Shown piece by piece: positions 11,015-23,609 of a stretch of 64,000 nucleotides of DNA. The notes below the pieces were generated by a model. It made no database searches. It had not been told where the DNA came from and worked only from the letters and a program-made list of their open reading frames with translations. Both the position numbers and the translations under genes were made by a program. How positions within the stretch are numbered: position 1 is the stretch's first letter; each line of letters opens with the position of its first letter. Location: assembly GCF_040958095.1 (NCBI RefSeq), contig NC_091208.1:6818693-6882692 (forward strand), read 5' to 3'. This DNA is from Procambarus clarkii (taxonomy: Eukaryota > Arthropoda > Malacostraca > Decapoda > Cambaridae).

Positions 11015-11960
11015 CACTTTAGTGCGCGCGGCACTAGCTGGAAAAACAAGCGGGTTGTGCTCAAGCGTAAACACAAAAAAGTTTATAATCTTTTCACGCT
11101 CCTAACCTCAATTCTCGAGCTACGTTTTTCATTTTGGTATCAATGCGTTGGCAATAAAATTCTCTACAAGATCACATGCATAAAATGTCACCGAAGCATT
11201 TGGTATCCCACCACGAAGTAAATAAACACGAAGATGACTCGCCGTGACACCCAAACAGGAAGTAAATGTTCATACTCTTTCGTTTGTTGCCAGCCTCACA
11301 CTCATCCTACAGCGCTCATTTTGATATCACTGAACTCACAATAAAATTCCCCACCCAGACATATGCCTATCAATGTCTAATTATGGTATCGGGTGACCCG
11401 CACGAGTGTGGGAACTGGGCGAAGCATTAGCCGTGATTTCAGCAGGGACGACACTGGTGTGATGCAGGGCTTTGAATGTTTATACTTATTTCACTGTTCT
11501 GACATTATTTCTGGAGCTACGTATTTCATTTTTATAGCAATGTGTTCGCAATAGAAAGTTCTATAAGAACATGGGTAGAGTTGGCCAACACAGCGTCAAA
11601 TAAATTTGCGGCGAATAAAATCTTACGCGTGTTTGTACCCGTGAGCGTCAAAAGTTTTTACTTTGCTCATGTTTTTCAAGTTTATACTTGTTTCACACCG
11701 GTTTTTTTGTATAGTGTTCGGAATAAAATTCCCTACACAGACATATGCATATCAAATACAATTCCTTGGAATTCACAGCTGTAGAGATGACGGAAAACAC
11801 ACAACCGGAACCCGCTCTTGACACTCCAACTCACACCCGCAACACCCACAAAAAAAGTTTCTCTTGTTTCATGTATACTTACTTTAGTTTTCGTGCTACA
11901 GTTCTCATTTAGGTATCAAAATATTCCTAAGAAAATAGACTACAATACTGAAACAATCTA
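11015..11960. repeat. Diverged ~190-bp tandem repeat, about five copies
   Basis: Related blocks start near 11119, 11307, 11516, 11703 and 11894. They share GCTAC, TTCATTTTGGTATCA-like and GCAATAAAATTC-like stretches, then ACAGACATATGCATATCAA-like stretches. Spacing is 186-209 bp. Divergence is much greater than in the neighbouring minisatellite, so this is an older array. Confidence 0.55.
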
Positions 11961-12075
11961 AGACAATTATGTGTACTTACCAAAGCAAAGACGATTGTAG
12001 TAAAATAAGTTGAGCATTTTATCTCCACTCCACCTCCTTCAGGTACTGATTCCTGAAGTTGCTCAACAGATGTTC

Positions 12076-12760
<685 letters not shown>

Positions 12761-13995
12761 GCAACCACAAGTTGACATTGAATGTGAATTAACAATGAGA
12801 CAAGTAAGATTTATACTAATACATTTATACTAACTCTGTTGAGCGTTGACCATTTATACATCAAATCTGTTGATGTGAGCACTTTAGTTTAGTCTGCCGT
12901 TTAAAAGAAAAAAAGAGCATATCAATGGTATATCACAGAAAAACGAATTTATCATAAACTCATGTATTTGTCTTATCATATTGAACTGCATTCATATTTT
13001 TAATATATAACAATATGAATATACAAATTTCTGTAAATTCCCTACCTTGTTGGAATCTGTGGAAATGAATGAGCAAATGTGCTGGCTGAAGGTGCTGAAG
13101 GAAACCACATTGGTTTCATTTTGGATACAAATGTCCATGGAGATTCAAAATGGAAACTAATTATATAGTTGAACCTGCAGAGACGAGTTTAAGAATCTGT
13201 GTTGAGAGTGATGGACACAGCCTTCACAATTATACTTCAGAGAATGTAAACAATCTAAGAGTCATTAGAAATATGTGTAGAATAATAAACCCTACATTGT
13301 TTGAGTTAGGGAAAACACCATTTGTGATATATAGATACTATAGCTGTTCCTAAAGATTCACCCTTTTTGCACCAGCAAGATAACATATAAGATTTTAAGA
13401 GTTGACGAATGTTAATATTCTTGTTTGATAAACTGTGAACTTGAGACATAGTTAATAAGAACATATTAACACAACAAAAAGTTTTCAGAATCTTTAACAC
13501 CACTTTCCAGCAACTTATATATTTTATATAAATTATTTTAGAGAATAATACATAAATTATATATTTAAACATGATATAGTGTTTAGTGGAATGTATAAGG
13601 AGTCAAATTGTGTTAAAAAGAGCGATTTTTAGAAAATTTGGAAAAATACTTTTTTCTGTTCAAATTATAACTAAATGGATTTTAAAGGTTTCACTCAGCC
13701 AATATATATCATTCACAATTTATTAATGAATTTTACAAAAAAAACACCCATAAATTTTATATTTAAACATGTAAAAACTATTTGTTTTACATTTGGAAGA
13801 AAATAATTGTAGAAAAACAATTTATAATTAAACCTTTGTGTTTGGATTTTTTGAGTAAAAGTTTCTCAAAGGCTCTCCTGCACCATTCTCAATGCAAATC
13901 ATTCCCACACCTATGGGAAGAGATAGGCGAACGTTGTGTAGATGATTTGTGTTTGCTGGGGAGGTGCTCCTCGACGTAACAATAATAAGGACTAG
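12761..13995. other. No gene recognised
   Basis: AT-rich sequence with only short frames. A 67-codon ATG frame at 13150-13353 resembles nothing I know. The last ~130 bp (from about 13865) is less AT-rich and could be decayed gag of the following Gypsy element, but I cannot show it. Confidence 0.4.
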
Positions 13996-15864
13996 GAGCC
14001 AAGGGTGTTCCAGGGACACAATATGAGTGGGGTGTCGTGGGGACCCCATCAGGGTACTCGTGGGCAGCGAGGAGGCTATAATCAAGGGGCACGTGGAGGC
14101 AGGTTCACTCCTGCTCCACCACGATACACGCCTGCTCAGGGAGCAACAGGAATGTACCACCAGAACCAGGGTACCGGTAGAGGGTATCCCCGGGGAACGG
14201 GGTACACTGCAGGTAAACACGAGCCAGAACGACCTAAGCAGACAAAAGTGTGTAAGCTGTGTGGTGACGGTAGTCACTTGGCCTGTCAGTGTAAGCTTTT
14301 TGTTCCGCCTAATTACCCAGTGTGTACAGTAAGGGGTGGCAGACAGTGGTTGTGTACCGTCGGGTCGGGTCATCCCATAAAGGTGCATTTACGGTTAAAG
14401 GGCACTATCTATACAACCTTGGTGGACACCGGTGCTTCCGTGTCCATCATGAGTCGTAGCGTGCTAGGATCAGACGTCAGGCTGATACCGAACAACAGGA
14501 GATTAACGGCGGTGGGGGATAATGCGTTGCGGGTGTTGGGTGAGACAACTGTGGATTTCCAGCTAGAAGATAGATGGTTTAAACATAGTTTTGTAGTAAT
14601 ACAGGATATAGGGCTGAAACATACCAACATTATCCTGGGAATTGATTTCCTCGAAAAATACTCATGTACCATAGCGTTCAGCGCATGGGGGAATAAATTG
14701 GTATGTGGGGGTCAAGCGGTAGACGTTAACAAGGTGAGGAGTAGAGAAGGAGTAGCAGTAGTGAGGGGTAACTGTGGTAACTCGGCTGGGGACCAGAATA
14801 TACAGTGGGCAGTCACGGTACCCAAGGATGTCACCATTCCGGGAGAAGCATCCTTAGTGATTAAAATGGCATGTAAAGCCAAGGGAGTAGATGTTGTGCA
14901 AATTGAGCCATTGGATAATCCAGCAGGGTTGGTGATAATGGAGACTATTGAAGACTTAAATGAAGGGGTAATTCGGTTGAGGGTTTTTAATCCCTCTCGG
15001 TGGCCAGTCACCCTGAGTAAGCATGCACAGGTAGCATGGGGGCACCCTGTGGAGGAGATTATTGCAGCCATGTCAGTAAGTCAGAGTGAGGGCGATGAGG
15101 ATAGAATGGATAAATTAATGGGAATAGTGGATAGGATGTCCATGGAAAGGGAGGTTAAGGAAGCCTTAAGGGGCTTAGTCAGGGAGTTCCCGGATGTTTT
15201 TGCGTTGAGAGGGGAACCCCCAGGGTGCATTACTCAAGGAGCACATAGGATTGACGTAGAGGGCGCACATCCAGTATATACGAGAGCATATAGCATACCA
15301 GTGGCACACCAGAGGGAGGTGAAAGAGGAGATAAGCCAGCTAAGGGAGCATGATATCATTGAACCATCCAGTTCACCGTGGCACAGCCCTCTCGTAGTAG
15401 TCAGGAAAAAGAATGGGGGAGTGAGGTTATGCGTAGATTTCCGCAGAATAAACAAGCTGACGAAAGACGAAGCATACCTATTACCTAACATACAGGACAC
15501 ATTGACACACTTGAAGGGTACACAATATTTTACCACATTAGACCTACTCAGTGGGTATCACCAGATACCGCTGGAGGAAGAGTCGAGGGAAATCACAGCG
15601 TTTAGTGCGTGCAACGAGCTCTGGCAATATAAACGACTTCCTTTCGGGTTGAAGTCAGCACCTGCTGTGTTCAGTAGGCTAATGATGAGTGTATTATCGG
15701 GGTTGATAGGTCCCACAGCGTTGCTGTACCTCGATGACGTAATCGTGCTGGGAAAGTCATTAGAGGAGCACATGCATAATTTGAGGAAACTCTTGCTAAG
15801 GCTGAGGTCACACAACCTCAAAGTGAATTTCGAAAAATGCAGTTTTTTTTTTGAGAATCGGTAA
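13996..15864 (+). pseudogene. Ty3/Gypsy gag end, protease and reverse transcriptase
   Basis: Open frame after a TAG at 13993; the first ATG is 14023, so the 5' end of gag is missing. Counting from 14005: a glycine/arginine-rich nucleocapsid (1-80), a zinc knuckle with C83, C86, H91, C96, a retropepsin motif LVDTGAS with D141 and the companion ILGID (about 210-214), then RT from about 425 with PLVVVRKKNGGVRLCVDFRR, TLDLLSGYHQIPL (D513) and catalytic YLDD at 575-578. This is the normal PR-RT order of Ty3/Gypsy. The frame ends at TAA 15862, just after a run of ten T (15843-15852), where homology continues in another frame. A 5' LTR was not found. Confidence 0.85.
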
Positions 15865-16622
15865 CATTCCTTGGTCATACAGTGGGCCGGATGGGTATCA
15901 GTCCATTGCCAGATAAAACCAGGGATATTCAAGAGTTCCCAGTTCCACAGAACAAGAAAGAGTGCAAATCTTTCCTGGGGTTGGTTAGCTATTATCGGCG
16001 ATTTATTAAAGATTTTTCAAAAATTGCAAGACCATTACATCAGATCAGTGGACTTGCAGAGTTCGTGTGGGGGAAGGAACAACAGCAGGCGTTCCAGGTA
16101 CTGAGGGCTGCTGTCAGCTCTAGCAGTATCTTGGCGCACCCAGATTTTAGCAAACCGTTTCTGGTGTATGCGGATGCTTCTGGCGCAGCACTAGGTGGTG
16201 TGGTAGCTCAGGTGGATGAGCGAGGACGGGAGCGTCCCATTGCATTTTGTTCACGAGTACTATGTCCTGCAGAGAGGAACTATAGTACGATTGAGAGGGA
16301 AGCGCTAGTGATCACATTCATATTACAACGGAACCGGTACATCTTGCTTGGACATGAAATTTGGCTCAGAAGCGATCGCAAACCCCTTAAGTATGTGTTC
16401 GAGTCCAAGGAGCCTTGTCAGCGACTGGCACGGTGGGTTACCTCGCTCTCAGAGTTTAACATTACAAACTTTGAACATGTACCAGGGAAAAGCAATGTGG
16501 TCACTGACGCGTTGTCAAGGTGTCACAATGTAGCAGTGGTGAGTGAAAGGGGGGAGGAAGATGTGTCGTGGAATGTGAGGGAGTTGATACGGAGTCAGGA
16601 AGGTCACCCCCTGTGGGGGTAG
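15861..16622 (+). pseudogene. Ty3/Gypsy RNase H segment
   Basis: After the T-run the polymerase continues in another frame with GRMGISPLPDKT and FLGLVSYYRRFIKDFSK (connection), then RNase H: LVYADASGAALGGVVAQ (first catalytic aspartate), YSTIEREALVI (glutamate), a WLRSDRKPLKYV block where TDH is usual, and SNVVTDALSR. The frame is closed by an in-frame TAG at 16620-16622, immediately before the integrase part. The H in TDH is R here. Confidence 0.8.
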
Positions 16623-18032
16623 GTAAGGAAGTTTTTGAGGGGTCAGCGTGCGGAGTTGAGGAAGTCACTTCCAGCCCCAGTGGATGAGTTTGTGGTTGAA
16701 GATGAGGTGTTGTATCATCTTGGTAGGGTTTCGGGTATACGGTCTGAACCAGTATACCAGGCAGTCTTGACACCGGAGTTCCAGAGGACTGCAATGTATC
16801 TGTGTCATAACATCCCAGCAGCAGGCCATGGAAGGGAGTCCAAGACGTTGCAGAGGGCACGTCAAAGGTTCTATTGGCCATCCATGGGTAAAGATATCAA
16901 GGTCTATGTAGCCTCTTGTGACAGTTGTCTGAGGTACAAGGCACATAGGTTGGGGGCGGAACCTTTGCGTAGGTGGCCGGATGTGAGTACTCCCTTCGAG
17001 AGAGTACACATAGATCTCATTGGGCCGCTACCACAAGCTCAGTCAGGGGCGAGGTACATATTTGTAGCAGTGGATGCACTCACACGGTTCACTGTGGTGA
17101 GTGCACTCCGTTCTAAGTCGGCAGAGGATGTCACCCAGGTCATGGGGGAAAGTGTGTTAACCAGGTTTGGGGCTTCTCAACAAGTTGTGTCAGACCAAGG
17201 GTCAGAGTTTATCAATCAAGTGTTTCAAAGCATCGCGAGTGTGTATCAATTCAAACATACTCCAGTGCTGGCATATCGACCATCGGCGAATGGTTTGGTT
17301 GAAAGACACAATGCTGAAGTAATCAGTATTCTGCGGCATTTGGCTGCAGATGATGTGCTTGCATGGGATCAGAGTTTGTCGATGGTGGAGTCGGCGCTCA
17401 ACACGGCGTTCAATAGGTCGGTGGGAGAAACCCCGCATTTTTTGTTGCATGGGTTCGATCCCCGACTTCCGTTCACGACGTTCACAAGCAAGCAACCGCC
17501 ATGCTATGCGTTAGACTTCAAAAGTGTTGTCTGTAGGCGAGCAACTAAGGCATTTGACTTGGTGACACTACATTTAAGAAAGTCGACAGAGGTAGCAGAG
17601 GCATATTATAATGCGCGGAACAAGGTCCAAGCAAAGGTGATCAATGAAGGTGATAGGGTATTCGTGAAGCAGATGCACGCTCAGGCAGAAGGTAAGTTGG
17701 CACCCAAGTTTGTGGGGCCATGTCGGGTAATTAGCAAAAAGAATGCAGAAGTTAAGGTTAAGGTGCTAAACACAGGGCATGTGTTCTCCTGTAACCCAGA
17801 CAGCGTCTATACACTGACCGGTCAGGCAAGTGAGGAGCCATACCCTACGGAGAGTGTGCCAGGGGAGAGCACACCAGCGGCTGAGAACATAGGTAGGGGT
17901 ACGAGGAGTTGGCAATCAAGGGTAGATAACACAGAACAGCCTTCGCAGGACCGGGGACAAGGTCCACAGGCGACGATGACACATCGCTATCCGACCCGCT
18001 CTCGTGGGGTCATGAACACAGAAGCAGCATAG
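16623..18032 (+). pseudogene. Ty3/Gypsy integrase segment
   Basis: Same frame as the RNase H part, separated from it only by the TAG. It shows the HHCC zinc finger (CHNIPAAGHGRES ... YWPSMGKDIKVYVASCDSC), then the DDE core: VHIDLIGPLP, VSDQGSEFINQ and NGLVERHNAEV with the expected D-D-35-E spacing. A GPY/F-like KFVGPCRV follows, and a basic C-terminus. It ends at 18032, directly before a G-rich minisatellite. With the frameshift and missing 5' gag, this copy is probably inactive. Confidence 0.85.
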
Positions 18033-18039
18033 TATGTAC

Positions 18040-18275
18040 TGTAGAGTAGTGCATGGCCATGGTAGTTTTTGTAGAGTGTGGGGGTAGTGTGTAGAGTGTG
18101 GTGTTGAGTGGTGCATGGGCATGGTAGTTTTGTAGAGTGTGGGGTAGTGTGTAGAGTGCGGTGTTGAGTGGTGCATGGGCATGGTAGTTTTGTAGAGTGT
18201 GGGGTAGCGTGTAGAGTGTGGGGTAGCGTGTAGAGTGTGGGGTAGCGTGTAGAGTGTTGTGTAGAGTAGCATGTG
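18040..18275. repeat. ~62-bp G-rich minisatellite with a 21-bp sub-repeat
   Basis: GTGCATGGGCATGGTAGTTT recurs at about 18049, 18112 and 18172 (62-bp period). The last unit expands an internal GTAGAGTGTGGGGTAGCGT into three copies. The plus strand is almost pure G/T/A with clustered GGG. It follows the integrase stop directly. Confidence 0.8.
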
Positions 18276-19861
18276 TAGTGGGTGGTGTAGTATTGTGGCG
18301 TTTGGACGCCTGGTATGGAGTGTGGTGTTCTGGAGTGCATAGCGGCACAGGAGGCCAGGTGGTGGTGGGTACGGTGAGTATTGGTGTAATGAGGTCAGGT
18401 GCGTCAGGACGCAGAGCCTGGCTGTTGAGAGACGTGGTGTTATAATGAGGTCATCAGTGGTTGGGTTGACCAGAGGTGATGGTGTGTCGGAGTGGGTAAG
18501 CCTTATGGATAAGATTATAATGTAGAATTTCAAAATTTCAGGTGTTGGTGGTTTCAGTGGGCGAGCCGAGTAGATATACTAATTTCTCATTAATTAAGTT
18601 GTTACAGGAATCTCGCTAGAAGCGAGCCAGTGGCAGTATGATGCTTTAGTGACATTAGTTGTGAAATGATTTTAATGTGGTGTTTATTATGATAATGTAT
18701 GTGTATGTATATACTGTATATTACCTCATCGGCACCATTACTGAGTGTTAGGCTTGAGAAGGTCCCCCGGGATCATGTCACAGAGCTTCAGGTAGAGTAG
18801 AAGGGAAGCTATGAGGCTACACTCAGTAATTCTAGAGAAAAAAAAGGGGGAGGAAGGAAGCCAACGTGACGTTATAGGCGAAATTCGCCCCCTGACATCA
18901 AAGCAGGGATAAGGGCCAGCTGCAATGGTTTTGCAGCTGCGCTCAGGCTATATACAGGGAGATAGTAAGGAGCCGAGGGGGTTATGTAATAATGGGATCG
19001 AGCCAGGGGGCTCCGAGGGAATATTTTGCAGGTACAGCGGTCGGGAAGGTGTGAATACAGGTGGACACACTCTGGGCAGATGGGCCTAGAGTAATGTTCT
19101 ACAGTTGTGGTGAGCACAGCAAGGAAGGATGACCAGAGAGCTGTGAGGTATCTACAGCGTTCTGGGGTTGGTGCCCTGAAACGAGACGGCAGCATAGACC
19201 CGAGGGAACATGACCCTGGGGTCGGAATCTCCGTTGCTCTGGAGGCCAGGATCACGTTAGCTCAGAGCAACGATGGGACATTGACAACATTCACCAGGCT
19301 GGACAGCCTGGGTTTTGTCTGGGTCATGGAGAATCTAGGACCTAGCAACCATGGGACACGAAGACAAGAGAAGTGATGCTGCCAAATTATGGAGGAGGCC
19401 AGTGAAACATTGTGTGACCATTGTAAGCCCTTATGTCAACAGTACAGGGCAAGATGTTAATTTGTTAGTAACTTATTACTAAGGATGAAGAACCTTAGAT
19501 ATATATATGTGTGTATATATTAATGACTAGTGTCATTTCTGTTTAAGTGCCAGCATTCTAGTTCATGTAATTTTATAGTTATGTTTGTATGTAATTATAT
19601 GTCAGCAGTTTAGGTATATGTGCATTGTTGGAGATGGGAAAAATTATTACAGACTATTTTACCTGTGCTATGATGTGAATATAATGTATATGTTGGAGAA
19701 GTGTTGAGAGTCATGTCGGGGAAAATTTTAATTTATTTCATCGGGTGTATGATGAACTTATTGGATGATTTTTTAGTTGTACACATATGGTGGGTGCATC
19801 CTCCAGGTCCATGCACTAATGGAACCATTGCAATGATGCATATGGGGACATATGCGTGTTT
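18276..19861. other. Region downstream of Gypsy integrase, no convincing gene
   Basis: A 90-codon ATG frame at 19107-19376 has no recognisable motif. The region also holds an inverted repeat (18737-18830) and a purine tract (18832-18855). It might be the 3' untranslated part of the element or an unrecognised extra ORF. Confidence 0.35.
18737..18830. repeat. Perfect 12-bp inverted repeat with 70-bp loop
   Basis: ATTACTGAGTGT at 18737-18748 and ACACTCAGTAAT at 18819-18830 are exact complements. An A-run and GGGGGAGG purine tract follow immediately. Confidence 0.8.
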
Positions 19862-19872
19862 AAGGAGGGGAG
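19862..19872 (+). other. Candidate polypurine tract before a possible 3' LTR
   Basis: AAGGAGGGGAG precedes TGGTGTTGTAATCC, the usual look of a PPT followed by an LTR starting TG. If correct, the 3' LTR would run from 19873 to roughly 20700. No second copy exists in the window to prove it. Confidence 0.25.
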
Positions 19873-20957
19873 TGGTGTTGTAATCCACAAGTTAGTAGGA
19901 ATTATTAGCTAGAGGATCATTACTACAACACTTAACGAATGATGATTGGAAGTACATGTTAAGTAGACAGACTATAGATCACATATCTAAGAAAGGTCAA
20001 TGGATTAAGACCGAAGCTGTTTAGCCAAATTAATAATTCCTGGAAAGAGGAATTATTCTTCGTCAGGCTTCTAGGAACAAGATTACCGCTCTAGGGATAA
20101 GGTTAATCGGATTATACCTTCCTTGAGAGGCGTGGTGAAATGTTTGAGGCCATGGTTGGCTAAAGTCAGTCTGATTGTGGGAGTTGAACTGGCAAGTCCT
20201 CTGGATCCCCGTTTGCAGCAGCAGCGAAGTGTAGCAGACAGCTATGCGAGAACCTGATGTGATCTTAGTGACGAAGTTAAGTCTGCAGTATGTGAGTATT
20301 GAATGAAAGACTAACCGGGTGTGGAGCATTGTAGTAATCATTCCGTATTAGGGACTTAGGCGGAAGTTACGAGTGTGGGTGGTGATCGCGGAGGTCAAGT
20401 GGTCTATGGGTATTGGAAGTGTATTGACCTAATAGAGTATGTTAATATGTATTTATTTGTCAGAGTCTATTCTTTGTAATTAAATGACAAAACCCGACGG
20501 CCTTTAAATACCTTCCATATGTTCATTCATTGTGTTCCAGTACAAACCGAGTGGTACGCCTCAAGGGTCTGGTGTGTGTAGGAGTATAGGTGGTAGTAAC
20601 GGTTGCTGAGGCTAGGTGTTATGTGTTGTGTATTCGCTGTGTTCGGAATGAACCGGGGTTCAGCGTCACGACAATAATATTTTACCTCGCACTGTACACC
20701 TGATTAATTGACCAGAGAGGGGTACATACCAATCTTCCTTACCGCTCACACAACTAGATGAGTAATGATGATATATGGTTGACGATGGTCTCCGTCGTCG
20801 CCTACCACTTGGTGCTTCTCTAAGTGCTAGTAGATTTGATGATGTCGGTTCTTCTCTGTCTACAATAAGCTCTGGAGTCAGTCACTGTATCGTTGTGTGA
20901 CAGTTCACTAATTTACTTTACCACTGATCACAGTCACCACCCAACAAACACAATCAC
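19873..20957. other. Possible 3' LTR of the Gypsy element, otherwise unassigned
   Basis: No gene. It contains TTTAAATACC at about 20505 as a TATA-like site. The LTR reading rests only on the preceding purine tract. Confidence 0.2.
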
Positions 20958-21110
20958 AATATGCCCGAAACGCTTTGCGTAATAGTGGCTTTAGGCATTG
21001 TATGTACTAGCTCTACCTATAAGTCAACCAATCTTTGTAAAAATTTCTTGTATGTATGTACCTTACCTAAATAAACACTTTATTTTATTTATTTTTTATT
21101 TTAATCAGGT
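20958..21110 (+). mobile_element. Retroelement 3' tail, plus orientation
   Basis: TGCCCGAAACGC, AGTGGCTTTAGGCATTGTAT, then TACTAGCTCTACCTATAAGT, a TGTATGTATGTACC stretch and AATAAACACTTTATTTTATT. It resembles the minus-strand tail at 9530-9660. The AATAAA and T/A-rich end suggest the 3' terminus of a non-LTR element. Confidence 0.5.
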
Positions 21111-21785
21111 AGTTCCACAGCGGGTCGACACACCAGGCCGTCAGGTCAGGTGAGGTCACTTCACGCAGTCCTCCACACTTATATGCACCAGTGATGCCAC
21201 TAGCTACACTTTGGTTTCCTCGCACTATCGCTAGCGATATGTCTATCTTATGTAGCACCTTGCTAGCTACACACTGTGAGAGGCCAAATACTATGATCCC
21301 TAAAAGCCCAGTTTCTTAAATGACAAACCCGGCTGTTTGCTTCCTTTGGAGGGCATAAAACATGACATATATGCAGTTTGTGGCGTAAATGTGTAAACAT
21401 CAGTCAGGAGGAGGAGGAGGGTCATGTCTCCATGACAACGGCGTCGCATCTTCCCTTCAACCGGTATTTAAATACTATATAACAAGTGAATGAGAAAGAA
21501 ATGTCCAAAATCCGAACAATGTTGCAGTGTAACAAGTAGGAAGACGTGTTGCAACATCATCATGCTTCTAAACTCATTTTTTAGTTTAGACATTTTTTTC
21601 TTAATAAATTACCAATTCCATTAGTATGGACCCAAGGCTGAGTGCATGGGCATGTTGTCAATTTCTCTTGCAAAATCTGCTATGCTCGTGTTGATATCAG
21701 TTATATATTTCCAGGAGTTTGTATATCATGAATAAAGTTGTCCGGATCTTCGACTTTCATGCTGTTTATTGTAGTGCTTATTGTT
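21111..21785. other. Left edge of the macrosatellite
   Basis: No gene. From about 21560 the sequence is a diverged version of 27690-27944 (shared TTTTTTAGTTTAGA, GGCTGAGTGCA and GTTGTCCGGATCTT), which places the left boundary of the macrosatellite near 21560. The version of the small minus-strand ORF here is frameshifted. Confidence 0.6.
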
Positions 21786-22312
21786 ATAACCATAACCAGG
21801 CACTGCATCACCAACCTCAACAAGGCCCTGAACAACATCAACACCAGCCTCCACACCCTCAGCCACAACATAACCATAACCAGGCACTGCATCACCAACC
21901 TCAACAAGGCCCTGAATAACATCAACACCAGCCTTCACACCCTCAGCCACAACATAACCATAACCAGGCACTGCATCACCAACCTCAACAAGGCCCTGAA
22001 CAACATCAACACCAGCCTCCACACCCTCAGCCACAACATAACCATAACCAGGCACTGCATCACCAACCTCAACAAGGCCCTGAACAACATCAACAGCAGC
22101 CTCCACACCCTCAGCCTCAACATAACCATAACCAGGCACTGCATCAATAACCTCAACAAGGCCCTGAACAACATCAGCACTAGCCTCCATACCTTCAGCC
22201 ATCACATAACCATAACCAGGCACTGCATTACCAACCTCAACAAGGCCCTGAACAACATCAACACCAGCCTCCACACCCTCAGCTACAACATAACCATAAC
22301 CAGGCACTGCAT
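21786..22312. repeat. 84-bp minisatellite array 1 (6.3 units)
   Basis: 28-codon unit starting AACATAACCATAACCAGGCA. Read on the plus strand it gives a 28-residue repeat with hydrophobic residues in 3-4 heptad spacing. More variant than the other arrays (ACTAGCCTCCATACC, CAATAACC). Confidence 0.92.
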
Positions 22313-22953
22313 CCAATTGCAGGATAAGGATTTGGAAATGGACAGAGGAGTGGGGGTGGGGGGGGGCGGAACGAATGGTGCCTATTAGCTAAGTGATCCC
22401 CATTTACTGACAACTGTGACAGTGGCCTAAGATTACGGTACGCAAAGGGGATTTTAATAAGGTACTAGAAGTATCAACACAAAATTTCTTGTGGAATGAA
22501 ACATAAAAATTTTGAATATTGAGGTTACCCATTAAGGCGGTATAGAAAATCGCGACCAGACAACCTTATGAGTGTGGGAGAAAGAGCAGGATGTCAATAT
22601 TTATTTCTTTTTAAATACAATAGTTTGTAATTTGGTAATATACTTATATTACGATTTTATTAACAAGATAAAAATATAGAAAGAAAAGTGATTTTTTACT
22701 TTAATTGTAAAATATTTATAAATTTTAACAAAAACGTTTATTTTTTTTTATTTTCTAAAAATATTATTTATATACGATGAAACGTTTTAAATCTCATCAA
22801 GCTATTCTTGTTGAAGTTGCATTTATTTTTGGTGTACAATGTACACATCAAACTTTACAGTCTTCAGTGAGTAGGGATCACTAAGATACTGTGTACTACA
22901 GTGGTCGTCACAGTTTCGGTCACGATGGTGTTTCTTGTTATTGGTGTTTTGGT

Positions 22954-23165
22954 CAGGTGGCCACATAGCACAAAGCCTAGAGCCAATATGTGGCCATAGA
23001 GCACTAAGCCTAGAGCCAACAAGTGATTATAGAGCACTAATCCTAGAGCCAAAAGGTAGCCACAGAGCGTAAACCATGAGCCAACAAGTGGCCATAGAGC
23101 AGTAAGCCAAGAGCCAACAAGTGGTCACAGAGCTATAAGCTTCGATCGAGTAGGCGGCCACAGTG
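22954..23165. repeat. 33-bp repeat cluster in A1
   Basis: About six degenerate units of AGGTGGCCACAGAGCA plus TAAGCCTAGAGCCA. Counterparts lie at about 37989-38200, 43985-44195 (then duplicated) and 50241-50450. The long array at 29369-30280 is built from the same unit. Confidence 0.8.
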
Positions 23166-23278
23166 TACTTAAATTATAAATTTTAGCAAAAACTTATATT
23201 TTATTAATAATTTAGAAACAAAATATTATTTAAATAAGATGAAACGTTTTAAAAAACTCTAAAGTGGATGGTGTTATC

Positions 23279-23300
23279 GTACGTTACCAATGTAACGTAC
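23279..23300. repeat. 9-bp perfect hairpin, GTACGTTAC-CAAT-GTAACGTAC
   Basis: Nine-base arms and a CAAT loop, conserved in all units (also twice in A3). Confidence 0.85.
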
Positions 23301-23609
23301 AATTATGTTATGTTGGGTAGATTAGATACACAGTTTTTAGTGAGTTTCATATTTATTTAGTAGTCCTGGATACAGCAGTGTCGTCAACGTTGAGACGGAG
23401 CTTGGAGCAGAGCAGAGAGCTGAGTGTGGCCGGAGTCGCGGAGCTCTATGTGGGAGAGCGTTGTAGCTGGATGCGGTCCTAGTCTGCTGCCTGTTCTGTG
23501 TCGAAGCTGTAGCGTCTTGTAGACGATTAGAACTGCCTACGCCGAGTGCTACATTCTTGACTGGAAATTGTACTCTAAGTGTAATAAAGACAACTTAACA
23601 TCAACTAAT

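Noticed and set aside
9837..11221. Long plus-strand frames (up to 280 codons) rich in Cys/Trp/Tyr
   Set aside because: They are produced by the stop-free 20-bp minisatellite in every frame; no gene context.
18254..18533. Minus-strand His/Thr/Pro-rich frames after the Gypsy integrase
   Set aside because: Antisense of the G-rich 62-bp minisatellite.
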